This document shows positions 1 through 10,400 of a stretch of DNA of 64,000 nucleotides, in pieces (position 1 is the first letter of the stretch; each line of letters begins with the position of its first letter). The notes beneath the pieces are model-generated. The model was given only the letters and a program-made list of their open reading frames with translations. It was not told the origin of the DNA and did no database searches. Made by a program: the position numbers and the translations under genes. The DNA lies in the NCBI GenBank assembly GCA_949130485.1, contig OX422184.1, positions 10,485,996 to 10,549,995 of the forward strand, given 5' to 3'. This stretch comes from Agelas oroides. Its lineage: Eukaryota > Porifera > Demospongiae > Agelasida > Agelasidae.

Positions 1-37
1 GGGTATCACACACCATCAGTTTGTTACTTCAGAGTTC

Positions 38-1330
38 ATGAAACGTACAAAGTGTGGATCATCCATGCATGTGACAAACTGGCCAGATGGATCATCACAT
101 ACGAAACACCCACGAGTGCTTCATTCTATTGACAGACTTGTGCTATTGGTTAGTGCTATGTATGCATGTCATAACAACCACAGGATCTTAGCACACGACG
201 AAGCTGTTTGGCAAGTTTTCTCATTCAGCATCTAATTCCGTTTGTATTTCTCCATCGCACGGGCTTCACACAGGACTTAGTGGACACATGCATGGCATTC
301 ATATGTCAAGGGGTGAACTTCTACAAAATGGTGACCCTCATTACTGAGTGAAGATGGGAAACATTTGCAAAGCAACACGATATGCTATTACACCAGCGCC
401 TTATATCAAAGGCTGATATTGAAATGACAAGTGTTGATAGTGAGTTTTGTGACTATCAACTGGCTAGGTCCCCCAGTAACAACGTGCTATCTCAGTTCTT
501 CCTAGCTGGTTTCCTGAGGGATGAGCACTTGTACCTCAGAGAGATGATGTCAATCGATACAATCAGTTTTGACCATACATTTAAAGTGGCTGCCAACATA
601 GGATTTCTGAGAGAAGACAATGTCTGGATTCCTCAGTACGACAGTCTGTTCATCGTTCTGTACAAACATGGAAAAATTGTAACATAGCAGTTAACAAACG
701 GTACTCGTTTCGCTAAGACTGAACAGCTGCTGAAAGATCTTTACCGAATAGCTGAAGCTCAGCAAACCAAGATTTCTACTGTCTACATTGACGACTGGTG
801 CAAATTACGACATAAGATACGGAGTGTACTTGGAAAAGACACATCAGTAAAACTAGATGTTTTTCATGCAGAGGGTAACACAAACTCTTGCAAAGCGGCA
901 TGAAAGGATACAACAATGCCTGGATCACCTGTGGCTTATCTTCCGTAGAGACGGTGACAATGGCAAAAAGCAGGTATCCCATACGCCTTCAACTGATATA
1001 ATGCTAAACAAGTTGGAAGCATTTGTTGCTTGCTGGAAAGATGTTCATGGTTGTCCGGGTAAGCGGCTGTTCATGCCTGACACTTTCTACGCCATTGACA
1101 ACTTAAAAAGACACATTCAAGCTGGTTGTCTCTCAGACATTCCTCCTGAAGAAGGCACAAATAAGAATGAACGACTTCACTTCATGCCACTGTCAAATCG
1201 TACTTCAACAGAAGTAGAGTTGGAATACTACTTGCCTATGCACTGCTAACAGTAATTATGCATGCGCATAACACTGCGATAAAGGTTGGTGGTAAACCAT
1301 TGTTCGACCAATTGCAGCATCTCCATTGTG
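38..1330 (+). pseudogene. Decayed transposase, N-terminal and catalytic part
   Basis: This is the transposase part of a mobile element, broken into several frames and probably inactive. It shares motifs in the same order with the minus-strand copy at 4875-5903: a Cys/His-rich start near 38-230, DHTFKVAANIG near 571, IDDWCKLRHKI near 790, and KLDVFHA near 850. It then extends past that copy into GCLSDIPPEEGTNKNERLH near 1123-1180. These spaced Asp and Glu motifs suggest an RNase H-like (DDE) fold, but I cannot name the superfamily. Damage seen: a frame change near 232; a stop at 685-687 where the sister copy has Trp; a frame change near 880; and another near 1200-1240, after which the LTVIMHAHNTA frame continues. 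In the second acidic motif the sister's VDNCC reads IDDWC here. The 5' end may lie outside the window. The OTU and CXC remnants follow directly on the same strand. Confidence 0.7.
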
Positions 1331-1525
1331 AATGGCATCACCTGTCAACCTCCAACCAATTGGCATTACACCAGAAGCACGACAGCCAGATAACATGGCA
1401 GAATCATGGGAAGTGGACATAAGTGAGTGTGAAATAAATGTTTCGTCTGTATACAAAACCTCACTGTGTAAATTACACCTTGCCAGGTCGCTAACAAGTA
1501 TGAAGCTCACATAGCTACAGAATAC

Positions 1526-2056
1526 AGTTTCCAAGTTCAAGCACTTTGTGGCTTCTATGCTATCCGGGAGTGATAGTATTCCACCCAACCCAGACTTGCA
1601 AAAGATACTAACCGATAACGGACTAACTTATTACCGTGTTGCTACAGACGGAAATTGCTTCTTTACAGCACTTGCATTAAACTTAGCTTCTGACAGTGGA
1701 AGATGGGCTGACAGGCTTGAACAAGTTGGAATTTCACCTGAAATTGCTACTGATACTGACATGTTATCTAAGAGTGTACGACAGTTATTTGTGCAAGAAA
1801 TACTTGGAGAACGACGCCTTATGTATGACGACTTCATGGTACTTGGCGAAACTGAATTGAGTTAGAAGCACGGAAGTTCTTGCAGGATGGGTATTATGCC
1901 AGCAATGTGGGTGATATCATGCCACTGGCAATGGCAACCATTCTTCATGCAAACTTTGTAATATTCACTGCAGACCAACACAAGGAACAGTCTTCCTAGT
2001 GTATAATTCATCTGGTTCAGGACACTACGATGCAGCACTACCCTACCACAGACTGG
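1526..2056 (+). pseudogene. OTU-type cysteine protease domain downstream of the transposase
   Basis: This is an OTU-family deubiquitinase-like domain. The Cys box is clear: ATDGNCFFTALALNLA near 1640-1690, with the conserved Asp three residues before the nucleophile Cys. The histidine box is SSGSGHYDAALP near 2005-2040, in a different frame. Between them, the YYASNVGDIMPLAMATIL segment near 1890-1940 fits the middle of an OTU fold. Two frameshifts (near 1855 and near 1985) break the domain, so all three parts are recognisable but not translatable as one chain. It follows the transposase on the same strand with only about 200 bases between, so I infer one original polyprotein or multi-exon protein. 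The OTU assignment rests on the two catalytic boxes. What the protease does for the element is unknown to me. Confidence 0.68.
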
Positions 2057-2079
2057 TGGAACCACTTGTAAAGAGACGT

Positions 2080-2273
2080 AGAAAGTTGGTTACCTGTAGC
2101 TGTGGTGTCAACAGCAGAGTAGAGGGAAGAAAGTCTTGCATACCACTGCCCCAATCTTCGACACGATGCTGGTGCTATGAAAATGACCAATCCTGTATTC
2201 CTACTGCTGCTGCAAGGATAGTGCCAATCCACATGGGACTAAATGCATGAAAGAACCTGGAAAGCGAATACGA
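2080..2273 (+). pseudogene. CXC (tesmin/TSO1-like) cysteine cluster at the end of the transposase gene
   Basis: Directly after the OTU histidine box the same frame runs into a cysteine-rich tail: VTCSCGVNSR near 2088-2115, then a Cys near 2138, CWCYENDQSC near 2170-2197. After a one-base shift comes CCCKDSANPHGTKC near 2205-2250, and the frame stops near 2270. The pattern C-x-C, a spaced C-x-C and a final C-x-C ending in NPHG resembles the CXC (CRC) DNA-binding repeat of tesmin/TSO1-like proteins, which binds zinc. In this element it would be a C-terminal DNA-binding module. The assignment rests on cysteine spacing alone, and the last third lies in another frame. Confidence 0.5.
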
Positions 2274-2472
2274 TAACCTCACTCACACCAACTATAAACT
2301 ACAAACGTGCCAAACAGCAAAGCATTTGCAATCGACAGAGGAGAATGTATGTCCACTGCTATTTGGTTTGATTTTTCTCCATTAGATAACAAAAGTCATC
2401 AAACATCACGTTTCAATGCTAAGATCTTTAAAATGCACTAACATAGCATTAACATTCCTGCAAGTAACTGTT
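2274..2472. other. No gene seen between the transposase end and the minisatellite
   Basis: About 200 bases without a recognisable coding signal or terminal inverted repeat. The 3' end of the mobile element should lie here, but I could not place it. Confidence 0.4.
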
Positions 2473-2474
2473 CT

Positions 2475-3424
2475 CAGACACACCAGAGTCACCAGATACA
2501 CCAGAGTCACCACAGACACCACAGGCACCAGAGACACTATATAGGCACCACAGGCACCACAGACACCACAGGCACCAGAGACACCACAGACACCGCAGGC
2601 ACCAGAGACACCATAGGCACCACAGGCACTGCAGACACCACAGACACCACAGACACCAAAGACACCAGAGACACCACAGGCACTGCAGACACGACAGACA
2701 CCACAGGCACTGCATATACACCACAGGCACTGTAGATACAACAGACTCCACAGGCACCAGAGACACCACAGGCACCAGAGACACCACAGACACCACAGGC
2801 ACCAGAGACACCACAGACACCACATGCACCAGAGACACCACAGGCACCAGAGACACCACAGTCACCAGAGACACCACAAGCACCAGAGACACCACAAACA
2901 CCAAAGACACCACAGACACCACAGGCTCTGTAGGCACCAAAGACACCACAGGCACAATGCAGAGACACCACAGGCACCGCAGACACCAGAGGCACCACAG
3001 ACACCATAGGTAGGCACTGTAGGCACCAGTGCCTGTGGTGCCTGTGGTCCCTCTGGTGGCTGTGGTGCCTGAGGTGTCTCTGGTGCCTACAATGCCTATG
3101 GTGTCTGTGGTGTCTCTGGTGCCTGTGGTGTCTCTGGTGCCTGAGGTGTCTCCACAGGCACCACAGGCACCGCAGACACCAGAGGCACCACAGGCACCGC
3201 AGACAGCACAGGCACCGCAGACACCAGAGGCACCAGAGGTACCACAGACACCAGAGACACCACAGGCACCAGAGGCACCACATGCACCACAGGCACCGCA
3301 GACACCACAGGCACCAGAGACACCACAGGCACCAGAGACACCACAGGCACCAGAGACACCACAGGCACCAGAGACACCACAGGCACCAGAGGCACCTCAG
3401 GCACCACAGACACCAGAGGCAACA
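2475..3424 (+). repeat. 9-bp minisatellite (CACCASARR) with internal strand switch
   Basis: A long tandem array built on a 9-bp unit: CACCACAGG, CACCAGAGA and CACCACAGA alternate with point variants. Because 9 is a multiple of 3 the array reads open in several frames on both strands, giving runs of Pro/Ala/Thr/Gln on plus and Val/Ser/Leu or Cys/Trp/Leu on minus. I take these as chance translations. Near 3026 the array flips to the complementary strand (GGTGCCTGTGGTGTCTC), runs about 125 bases, and flips back near 3152. The left switch is a short palindrome, GGCACCAGTGCC. Confidence 0.92.
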
Positions 3425-3494
3425 GTGACTACTAAATATGCTGTAAACATGATGTAATCAAGCAGTTATGATGTTGCCTAGGTAACAGGTTATA

Positions 3495-3600
3495 TAATAG
3501 TTATATCTCTCCCTGGGGTGTGGTCTTGCACATTGGTGTCCAGCTACACCGGACACCAATGTGTAAAACGACCACCCCCCAGGGAGGGATATAACTATTA
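3495..3600. repeat. 106-bp foldback (hairpin) element
   Basis: The left arm starts TAATAGTTATATCTCTCCC and the right arm ends with its near-complement GGGAGGGATATAACTATTA. The arms continue inward to CATTGGTGTCC and GGACACCAATG, leaving a loop of about 6-10 bases. The pairing is nearly complete over about 48 bases per arm. This is probably a tiny non-autonomous inverted-repeat element. Confidence 0.85.
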
Positions 3601-3670
3601 CGTATCATAATCACATTGCTGAATTGACTTCTAGGTTGTTGTTATGGCCATAACTACACCTCAATGTTCG

Positions 3671-3966
3671 GTTACACTAAGAACTTATAGCAGTAAGAGT
3701 GTGCAACTCCCGTATGGTTTCTATACCCGCCATCTGGATAGGATGACTATGGCAATCAGCAGTGAATATTTTAAGCTCAACAGTAAAGAGGGAGGCTTTT
3801 GCTACAGTGTTCACATAGCTAATGTACACTAGCACCTAGAATGGCTTCATGTTAAGTACCTGCTAAGCATATTCACTGCTGATTGCCTAGGTCATCCCAT
3901 CCAGATGGCAGGTGTTGAAATCATATGGGAGTTGCACACTCTTACTGTTATAAACTCTTGGTTACA
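3671..3966. repeat. Foldback element with about 100-bp arms
   Basis: The left arm (3671-3769, containing AGTAAGAGTGTGCAACTCCC) and the right arm (3869-3966, containing GGGAGTTGCACACTCTTACT) are imperfect inverted copies around a spacer of about 100 bases. The outer ends read GTTACAC and its relic GTTACAC/GTGTAAC. Several mismatches suggest it is older than the 1,106-bp foldback at 9228. Confidence 0.8.
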
Positions 3967-4874
3967 CATATAAATCAGGTGTTGGAGTACATGCGCACAG
4001 ATGTTGAGGTTTGGGGCAAACAGGTTGTGGCAGTTGTGTGAGCAAATGTTGCCACCTCATTGACGTATCCCTTGGCAAGGGTACGCTCAGCCATCAGGGA
4101 CAGAGAGTATGGTGAAGTAAGGGTGACGAAGGACTTCCTCATACCTGGACTTACGAACACCACAGTGACGAGGAATGTGAACAGCAAGCAGAGGAAGTGT
4201 GAGGGCATCAAAGCAAGTACACTTGATCAGTGGATTCTTGAACAACACATAGCTGGTATGTATAACAGCTCGAAGTACATGTACAGTTAAGATGGAGGGC
4301 AGCTATAGCTATAAACAGAAAAGGCCACTGTGGCACATCTGCACCTAAACAATGCAGGCAACTTTGCCATGTAGCCAAGGCAAAGTGCCTTTAGGCCATC
4401 TGACAAGGTGGGTGTATATTACATACTTCCCAGATAGGTATACCATACTAATGCAAAAATATACATGTTTAGGTGCATATTGTCTACTGTTGTGTGTTAT
4501 GCAGCTACTCGACCCCATCATACTGATTGTCAGCAACAACCGGAGAAGCAAATACTTCACGAGGTACAAGAGACGGAGGAGACGAGATTGATGGACATCT
4601 TGGGCCATAGCCCCAAACAGCCTGAAGTCAACAAAACTGAGAGGCTGGGCATGGGAGAAGCCTGTAGCCCTGAAGAGGTACGTACATGACAATGAAACAG
4701 AGAGGCTGGGAGCAGCCCCTAAACAGCCAGAAGACGACGAAACAGAGAAGCTGGCCATGGGATCAGCCTGTAGCCCTCACCACAATGAGATCATTATGAA
4801 TTACATTAATGAAGTGTCCTGAATTGGAGGTTAATGGTATAACAGCTGGCTAAGCTCATTAACCACATTTTCGT
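3967..4874. other. No recognised gene; short open frames only
   Basis: An open frame at 4060-4290 (+) contains GEVRVTKDFLIPGLTNTT, which I do not recognise. The stretch at 4600-4770 repeats a segment containing GAGAGGCTGGG and GAAGCTGGCCATGGGA at spacing of about 70 bases. Nothing here supports a named function. Confidence 0.35.
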
Positions 4875-5911
4875 TTAGAATATACCATGGTTTAAATTGT
4901 CTAACAACACTGGAGGTTCAGGAGTGTCTCCAAATATCATGGAGATATCACATTTACAGTGTGAATATAAGGGGTGCTGCTTAGGCATATGTTTCAGTAT
5001 TCTTTGTGCAGCATGAAAAATATCAAGGTACACTATTGTGCCATTGCCAAACAAATGCTGGAGCTTGTTTCTAACTGTGCAGCAATTATCAACACAAATT
5101 ATTTTTGGGCTAGCACCTGCCTCTCTTAACCTTTCACTTACAGCTGTTAGCATTGGTGTAACTTCATCCAAAGAGGTTGTTTTTGTTACCTGCCAGGCAA
5201 TAATTTTTCCTTTATCATTCAAAACTATTAGTACAGACTTGTACTGTGATACCCAACGACCATCAGGCCTAACATATCCCAAGTTAGCAGCAACTTTAAA
5301 GGTGTGATCAATACTTAGATACCCTGAAGTTGTTTCAAATGACATTTCATGGAAATAGTATGTTTTATGTTCAAGTAAAAGGCATTTGCAGATTAAGTCG
5401 TTACTTGGATAAGGCTTCTGAATGTATGAAATCACACTGTCTAGTGATGAATCCAGACCCGGTGTACTGCCATGAAGTGCTTGTGAAATGGATGTAATTT
5501 TCAACCTAATTGCTATGTACTCCAGCATTCGATTTATTACGAAGCGTTCAATTGCAGTAAAAGCCAACCCTTCAATGGCTAAGTGGATGACAGTGCATGC
5601 AAAGTCACGTGTCATACCTGATCTGTGTAGTAAAATAAAGGGTATGTGCTCTTGCTGTTTGAAGTACATAAGAATACGTGGATCAGTGGATACGGTCTGA
5701 TGTCCTTGTTTGCACTGATATACAGCAGACACTAAAAGAGTTATGTGTTCCATATCATGGAGAAATCGTGGACAGTGTCCAGCAGAACTGCCAGAGTTCC
5801 AGCGACAGAGTGAAAGGGTCTGAGTGCAACCAGATGTTGGACATACAACTTCATGCTGAAAAAACATTGGAAACTGTGCTATGGGGTCCCACAAGAGTTG
5901 CAAGGGTTTGA
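4875..5911 (-). pseudogene. Second copy of the same transposase, truncated at its C-terminal end
   Basis: An open minus-strand frame of about 342 codons, related to the copy at 38-1330 but much less damaged. Order along the protein: a Cys cluster (VVCPTSGCTQTLSLC, residues 19-33, plus CKQGH near 64); a helical stretch with a possible helix-turn-helix (residues 95-130); then SIDHTFKVAANLG (Asp 199), IICVDNCCTVRNK (Asp 272) and VYLDIFHAAQRI (Asp 294). These acidic positions fit an RNase H-fold nuclease. The frame has no ATG at its upstream limit; in another frame just upstream, NPCNSCGTP would supply a further zinc-binding Cys pair, so one frameshift probably separates it. It stops soon after LLDNLNHGIF, before the GCLSDIPP-type motif, OTU and CXC parts seen in the first copy. 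I infer a 3'-truncated relic. Confidence 0.7.
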
Positions 5912-5970
5912 GGTTTCACAATAATTGTCCTGCAAAATGAATAGCATTAATACTAGTAACCCTTAGTTCT

Positions 5971-6380
5971 AGCTTCAGCTCTAGTCTCGCATGACCACAC
6001 CCCGTTCCGCAAGAGAGGGAAGGGGTCTGGTAACTTCTTTTACAGCAGTTTGTTGCCTCGCACTGTGGAGTGCGGGACCAATCACAGCGCAGTATTCTGT
6101 CACATGAGTGCTGTTATCACAACTTCAATAGCAAATTACAAGGTGTATATCAACTGTGAAACCACAAGCAGCTGCTTCGTCAGTCTTCTCACCGATAATT
6201 ATGCGGCCTTAGCGCGAGAGCAATGCGAGTAAATGTTTACTCTGTCTTTGTACCACAAATGCCCTCTTGGGTCATTGTCATGAATATATTATATATATAA
6301 ACGAAATTCCCGTGCAACAAGCTGCAAGTTACCAGACCCCTCTTGCGGAACGGGTTGTGGCCACGCGAGACTACTTCAGC
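5971..6380. mobile_element. Non-autonomous inverted-repeat element (AGTCTCGC ends)
   Basis: The left end reads AGTCTCGCATGACCACACC and continues to CGTTCCGCAAGAG and GGGGTCTGGTAACTT. The right end is the near-complement, AAGTTACCAGACCCCTCTTG through GCGAGACT. The flanking bases GCTTCAGCT and ACTTCAGC may pair as well. The arms are about 60-75 bases around a core of about 260 bases with no coding signal. The AGTCTCG terminus is shared with the small hairpins at 43482 and 49631, so I place it in that family. Confidence 0.78.
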
Positions 6381-6387
6381 TCATGAT

Positions 6388-7248
6388 CCTTAAGGTGGCG
6401 GTGAAGTCTTTCGGCGGAGGTTAATGAAAACAAACATGGGTTACAGTCAGGACCAGGGTTACTCCTAGTTTCAGGGTTAGGGTTTGCTTTGGGCAATCTT
6501 GCTTTGCCTAATTTTAAAAAGGGTTTTAGTAGCTCATTAATATATTCATGACCCAAATTGCCTTTCGATGGACGCATCTACACACTCACTGTAGGTAGCG
6601 TCCTAACCACCAATGTATCTCAAATCAGTCTGTGCCAGCTTTTGTTCAGAGCTACTCTCAAAGTCAGGCTAGACTCATGTTTTTCGCTACTCTTGGAATG
6701 GACAACTTTGACTGCACCAAAATGAATGCACATTTCAAAAAATTCACAGCTTGTCTACGGGAGGGGCTCATTCACGAGTGGAAGCAAGCATTACTAGCTC
6801 CACCTCTCCCCCTCTTGTCAACGCCAACGTAGTACCAACAATATATTGCGCATTCTAGTTAAAGCCCAGTCCAGCACTCGAAGCACCGGGCGACGATCAC
6901 CTACTAGGTTTGGCATTGGGCCTGCCCAATGAGTAGTCTTTGCCACTGTGGCCATTCTGCTGCACAGCTACTGACACTACAGCATTCTACTAAACTCCTT
7001 TTTTTCAAAGTTCCGACCACCACATGAGGGGTTCCGCCAGGCCACATCTTAACTAACTTAATTATAAACTGATTAGTGGATGTCAATGCCGACAGGAAAT
7101 GGGGAAAATCCCAAATTTTATGGACAGTGAACGGATGAAGACTCCCAAAACTGACTAACCCAAAAGTTTACAAAGACAAAGAATTCTATCAGCTTGGATT
7201 TCAGGTTTGTTGACCTTGAAAACACTGGGTTCCCTGCCACCTTAAGGT
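6388..7248. mobile_element. Dispersed repeat, copy 1, with 12-bp terminal inverted repeats
   Basis: The ends are CCTTAAGGTGGC and GCCACCTTAAGG, exact complements. The body is largely repeated at 50816-51761, including TCGGCGGAGGTTAATGAAAA and CTGTAGGTAGCGTCCTAACC; a fragment also occurs near 35860-36112. It carries TTAGGG-like telomeric similarity (TTTCAGGGTTAGGGTTTG) near 6468. The short frame near 6632 (+) is not convincing as a gene. I infer a non-autonomous DNA transposon. Confidence 0.72.
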
Positions 7249-7664
7249 TGTGCTAGTGTTTAATTAGGCACTAGGGTTAACATTAAGTAAAAGCCTACAC
7301 CCTATGTAGCTATTTAATAAGAGCGTGCAATTTGCTGCAAACCGTATCGCCGTTAAAACCATGAGACGAACGGTAAAAAATTAAATTAACTAGGCTACTC
7401 AAATACTAATTCTACCTGCGCACAGCACTCATAAGTATATGCAATGGGTTATTATACGTAATTCGCCTTGCATGGAAATAAAACCACAAAACCATTTTTA
7501 CCTCTGCACTGCGGATGAGCTGTTCGATGTACATGGTCCACTCTCGTGGAATCATGATGCTATCGACAGCTATAGGAGAGGAAGCCAAAACCACGATCAC
7601 AACGAATACGTACATGGACATAATGCTGCGATAACTGCAACACTTTTTCAGAGACTGAAATGAC
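7249..7664. other. No gene seen
   Basis: AT-rich sequence without a recognisable coding signal. Short frames overlapping 7412-7711 on both strands have no recognisable motif. Confidence 0.4.
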
Positions 7665-7800
7665 ATGACGGTCTTACGTAAAGGGTGTGGCCCTATAAAC
7701 TCATTGTGCATTGCCCTGCCGCATTTCCTCCGTCCACTTCATATATAGTGATGATACCGCGGTACTAACATCTGTTGGACTCGGGACATAAATTTTAACA
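7665..7800 (+). repeat. Left flank of a duplicated unit (copy A)
   Basis: The segment TGACATGACGGTCTTACGTA through CTTCATATATAGTGATGATA and on to TTTTAACAGCATGCAAAGAC recurs at 9141-9227 plus 10334-10400, where a foldback element splits it. This copy therefore shows the empty site for that insertion. Confidence 0.85.
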
Positions 7801-8100
7801 GCATGCAAAGACGGAGACCATGCACTGGAGACCAACAGAGAACAGAGGAGACCACCAGAGACCACTGGAGACCAGCAGAGACCGGAAGAGACTAGCAGAG
7901 ACCACTAGAGACCAGCAGAGACCGGCAGAGACCGGCAGAGACCATTGGAGACCATTGGAGACCGGTAGAGACCGGTAGAGACCACTGGAGACCGGCAGAG
8001 ACCAGAAGAGACCACCAGAGACCACTGGAGACCAGCAGAGACCGGAAGGGACTACCGACCACTAGAGACCAGCAGAGACCGGCAGAGACTGGTAGAGACT
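7801..8100 (+). repeat. 10-bp minisatellite (GAGACCRSYR), part 1
   Basis: Tandem 10-bp units such as GAGACCACTG, GAGACCAGCA and GAGACCGGCA. Three units make 30 bases, so open frames with a 10-residue period arise by chance. The array continues at 8709 after a 605-bp insertion. Confidence 0.92.
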
Positions 8101-8101
8101 A

Positions 8102-8706
8102 GCCTCGTTCCCAGGCCTTCCCCGGCTCCAGTTTTTGATCGCTTGCAGTATGCAAAAACGGAGGGAGAAGGCCTGGTGAATCTTACCACGTGATCCGCGG
8201 CACACATGACGTCACAGGTTCTAGACACGAAGACATATTCACATTTATATCTCCAGCTACAGAGAAGCTAGAGAAACAAGACAAGTTCCAGCCGAAAGAC
8301 AAGTCCTACCTCTAGAACATACCCGAGTCTGAAGCAGAACCGCTGAAGGATGGTTCCGCTGCAAGCGTTGCAAATCCAAAAGCGGCTGCTTTTTCGCTAC
8401 GTTAGCTAAATTTTGTCACTGCAGATATTTCACACATGTCGTTCGGCAACCCTTCGGAGTTATTCCTTCTAGCTGGGATATGTTGTTTACGCTTGATGTT
8501 GTTCTCCGTCAGCGCTTGTCTCGTCTTCGTAGCTAGTACAGAACGCAAGATCGGTCTTCTCCCTAGCATGGCTGTACATATATGCGTGACGACATGTGAC
8601 GCTTGTGCCGCGGATCACGTGGTAAGATTCACCAGGCCTTCTCCCTCCGTTTTTGCATACTGCAAGCGATCAAAAACTGGAGCCGGGGAAGGCCTGGGAA
8701 CGAGGC
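8102..8706. mobile_element. 605-bp inverted-repeat element inserted in the minisatellite
   Basis: The ends are GCCTCGTTCCCAGGCCTTCC and its complement, flanked by TA on both sides (8100-8101 and 8707-8708). The terminal arms match over roughly 105 bases without a mismatch that I can see, up to CACGTGATCCGCGGCACA. The core of about 390 bases has no transposase. A TA target duplication suggests mobilisation by a Tc1/mariner-like enzyme, which is inference. An open frame from 8436 runs out of the core, through the right arm and into the array; I do not regard it as a gene. Near-identical arms indicate a recent insertion. Confidence 0.9.
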
Positions 8707-8708
8707 TA

Positions 8709-9035
8709 GGTAGAGACCACTGGAGACTGGTAGAGACTGTTAGAGACCACTGGAGATCGCTGGAGACCGGCAGAGACCACTGGAGACCGGCAGAGACCAC
8801 TGGAGGCCAGCAGAGACCGGCAGAGACCATTGGAGACCATTGGAGACTAGCGGAGACCAGCAGAGACCAGAAGAGACCGGCAGAGACCGGTAGAGACCAC
8901 CAGAGACCATTGGAGACCGGCAGAGACCACTGGAGACCAGTAGAGACAGACAGAGACCATTGGAGACCATTGCATGGAGATCATCAGAGAGCATTGGGAA
9001 CCAGCAGAGACCAGAAGAGACTGCCAGACTGGTGT
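8709..9035 (+). repeat. 10-bp minisatellite, part 2
   Basis: Continuation of the array interrupted at 8101, with units such as GAGACCGGCA, GAGACCATTG and GAGACCACTG. It contains a variant segment CATTGCATGGAGATCATC that recurs in the related array near 10770 (CATTGCACGGAGACCATC), supporting common descent of the two arrays. Confidence 0.9.
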
Positions 9036-9140
9036 AAATAAACATGTAATCTAACAATTATGATGTAAAGGTGATGTAATGTAGGCAATGGTGACATGGA
9101 GAACCAACCGCCTGCACACCAGAGACACCACAGACTGAAC

Positions 9141-9227
9141 TGACATGACAGTCTTACGTAAAGGGTGTGGCCCTATAAACTTATTGTGCATTGCCCTGCC
9201 GCATATCGTCTGTCCACTTCATATATA
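9141..9227 (+). repeat. Left flank of the duplicated unit (copy B)
   Basis: Near-identical to 7665-7745, ending at CTTCATATATA, exactly where the 1,106-bp foldback begins. The rest of the unit resumes at 10334. Confidence 0.85.
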
Positions 9228-10333
9228 GAGTAAGTTAGCAATCATCGGACGACAGGTATATTCGGACACTCAAACGCGGAGGGAAAACTGCGTAAACATT
9301 CGGCGATACCACAAGACTGTAGCTGAGGTACGTGGTATCTGGTGTACCAAAAATGACGCCCGCGCATTGTTTCCTGTTGGCGCTAGAAGCGATAAAATGG
9401 CCGTCCGAAAAACATCAATATTCGGAGAAGTGTATGTATTTTCAGACAGTTGTTTGTGCCTTCTCTGAAGCTGCTTTTGGAGAGATTTTAGCATCGATAC
9501 GATGCCCCAAGACCTCCCCAATTCGCAATATATTTTGGTAGCGGTAGCTGCTTTGAACACTCAGGGGCGCAGCTGAACATGGACCAGTCCGATTCGATCG
9601 ATATCGGACGGTGAAATTTGTCATTTCTTGCTGTGTTGTCTCCAAACAAGTTGAAGTCTCCACCATATTAGCATCAGTAGAATCTACAGGCTCTTGGCTA
9701 CATGCTGGTACTTGTCCGGTGTTTGTGCGTTGAGTAGTTCTCGAGACATTGCACGATATCGTTTGAACTCACCTATTTATGCTGCACATAAATCAACCAG
9801 CGTAGTTTATGGAAAGAAACATGAAATATATTTATATCTCGAGAACTACTCAACACACAAACTCCGGACAAGTACCAGCATGTAGCCAAGAGCCTGTAGA
9901 TTCTACTGATGCTAATATGGTGGAGACTTCAACTTGTTTGGAGACAACACAGCAAGAAATGACAAATTTCACCGTCCGATATCGATCGAATCGGACTGGT
10001 CCATGTTCAGCTGCGCCCCTGAGTGTTCAAAGCAGCTACCGCTACCAAAATATATTGCGAATTGGGGAGGTCTTGGGGCATCGTATCGATGCTAAAATCT
10101 CTCCAAAAGCAGCTTCAGAGAAGGCACAAACAACAGTGTCTGAAAATACATACACTTTTCCGAATATTGATGTTTTTCGGACGGCCATTTTATCGCTTCT
10201 AGCGCCATTTTTGGTACACCAGGTACCACGTACCTCAGCTACAGTCTTGTGGTATCGCCGAATGTTTACGCAGTTTTCCCTCCGCGTTTGAGTGTCCGAA
10301 TATACCTGTCGTCCGATGATTGCTAACTTACTC
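9228..10333. mobile_element. 1,106-bp foldback transposon with arms of about 500 bp
   Basis: The left end GAGTAAGTTAGCAATCATCG and the right end CGATGATTGCTAACTTACTC are complements. The arms run about 9228-9745 and 9837-10333, with a loop of about 90 bases. The right arm lacks about 24 bases near 10205 that the left arm has near 9355-9380. TA flanks both ends (9226-9227 and 10334-10335). The empty site is preserved in the neighbouring unit at 7740-7747, where TATATAGTGATG is uninterrupted, which proves insertion and the TA duplication. Open frames inside, 9442-9666 (-) and 9809-10291 (+), are the same sequence read from each arm; they have no recognisable domain. Confidence 0.93.
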
Positions 10334-10400
10334 TAGTGATGATACCGTGGTACTAACATCTGTTGGACTCGGGACATAAATTTTAACAGCATGCAAAGAC
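10334..10400 (+). repeat. Resumed right part of duplicated unit copy B
   Basis: TAGTGATGATACCGTGGTAC through AACAGCATGCAAAGACC matches 7746-7810 and leads into the second 10-bp array. Confidence 0.85.

Noticed and set aside
2406-3457. Long open frames on both strands through the 9-bp minisatellite
   Set aside because: A 9-base period keeps every frame free of stops unless a variant creates one. The peptides are simple repeats that shift meaning between frames and strands.
8436-9041. 201-codon plus ORF with a hydrophobic N-terminus
   Set aside because: It begins in the core of the 605-bp element, crosses its right arm and ends in the minisatellite. It is a junction artefact, not a gene.
9809-10291. 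160-codon ORF in the foldback
   Set aside because: The same sequence read from the other arm gives a matching minus-strand ORF, so it reflects the inverted repeat. No known domain.
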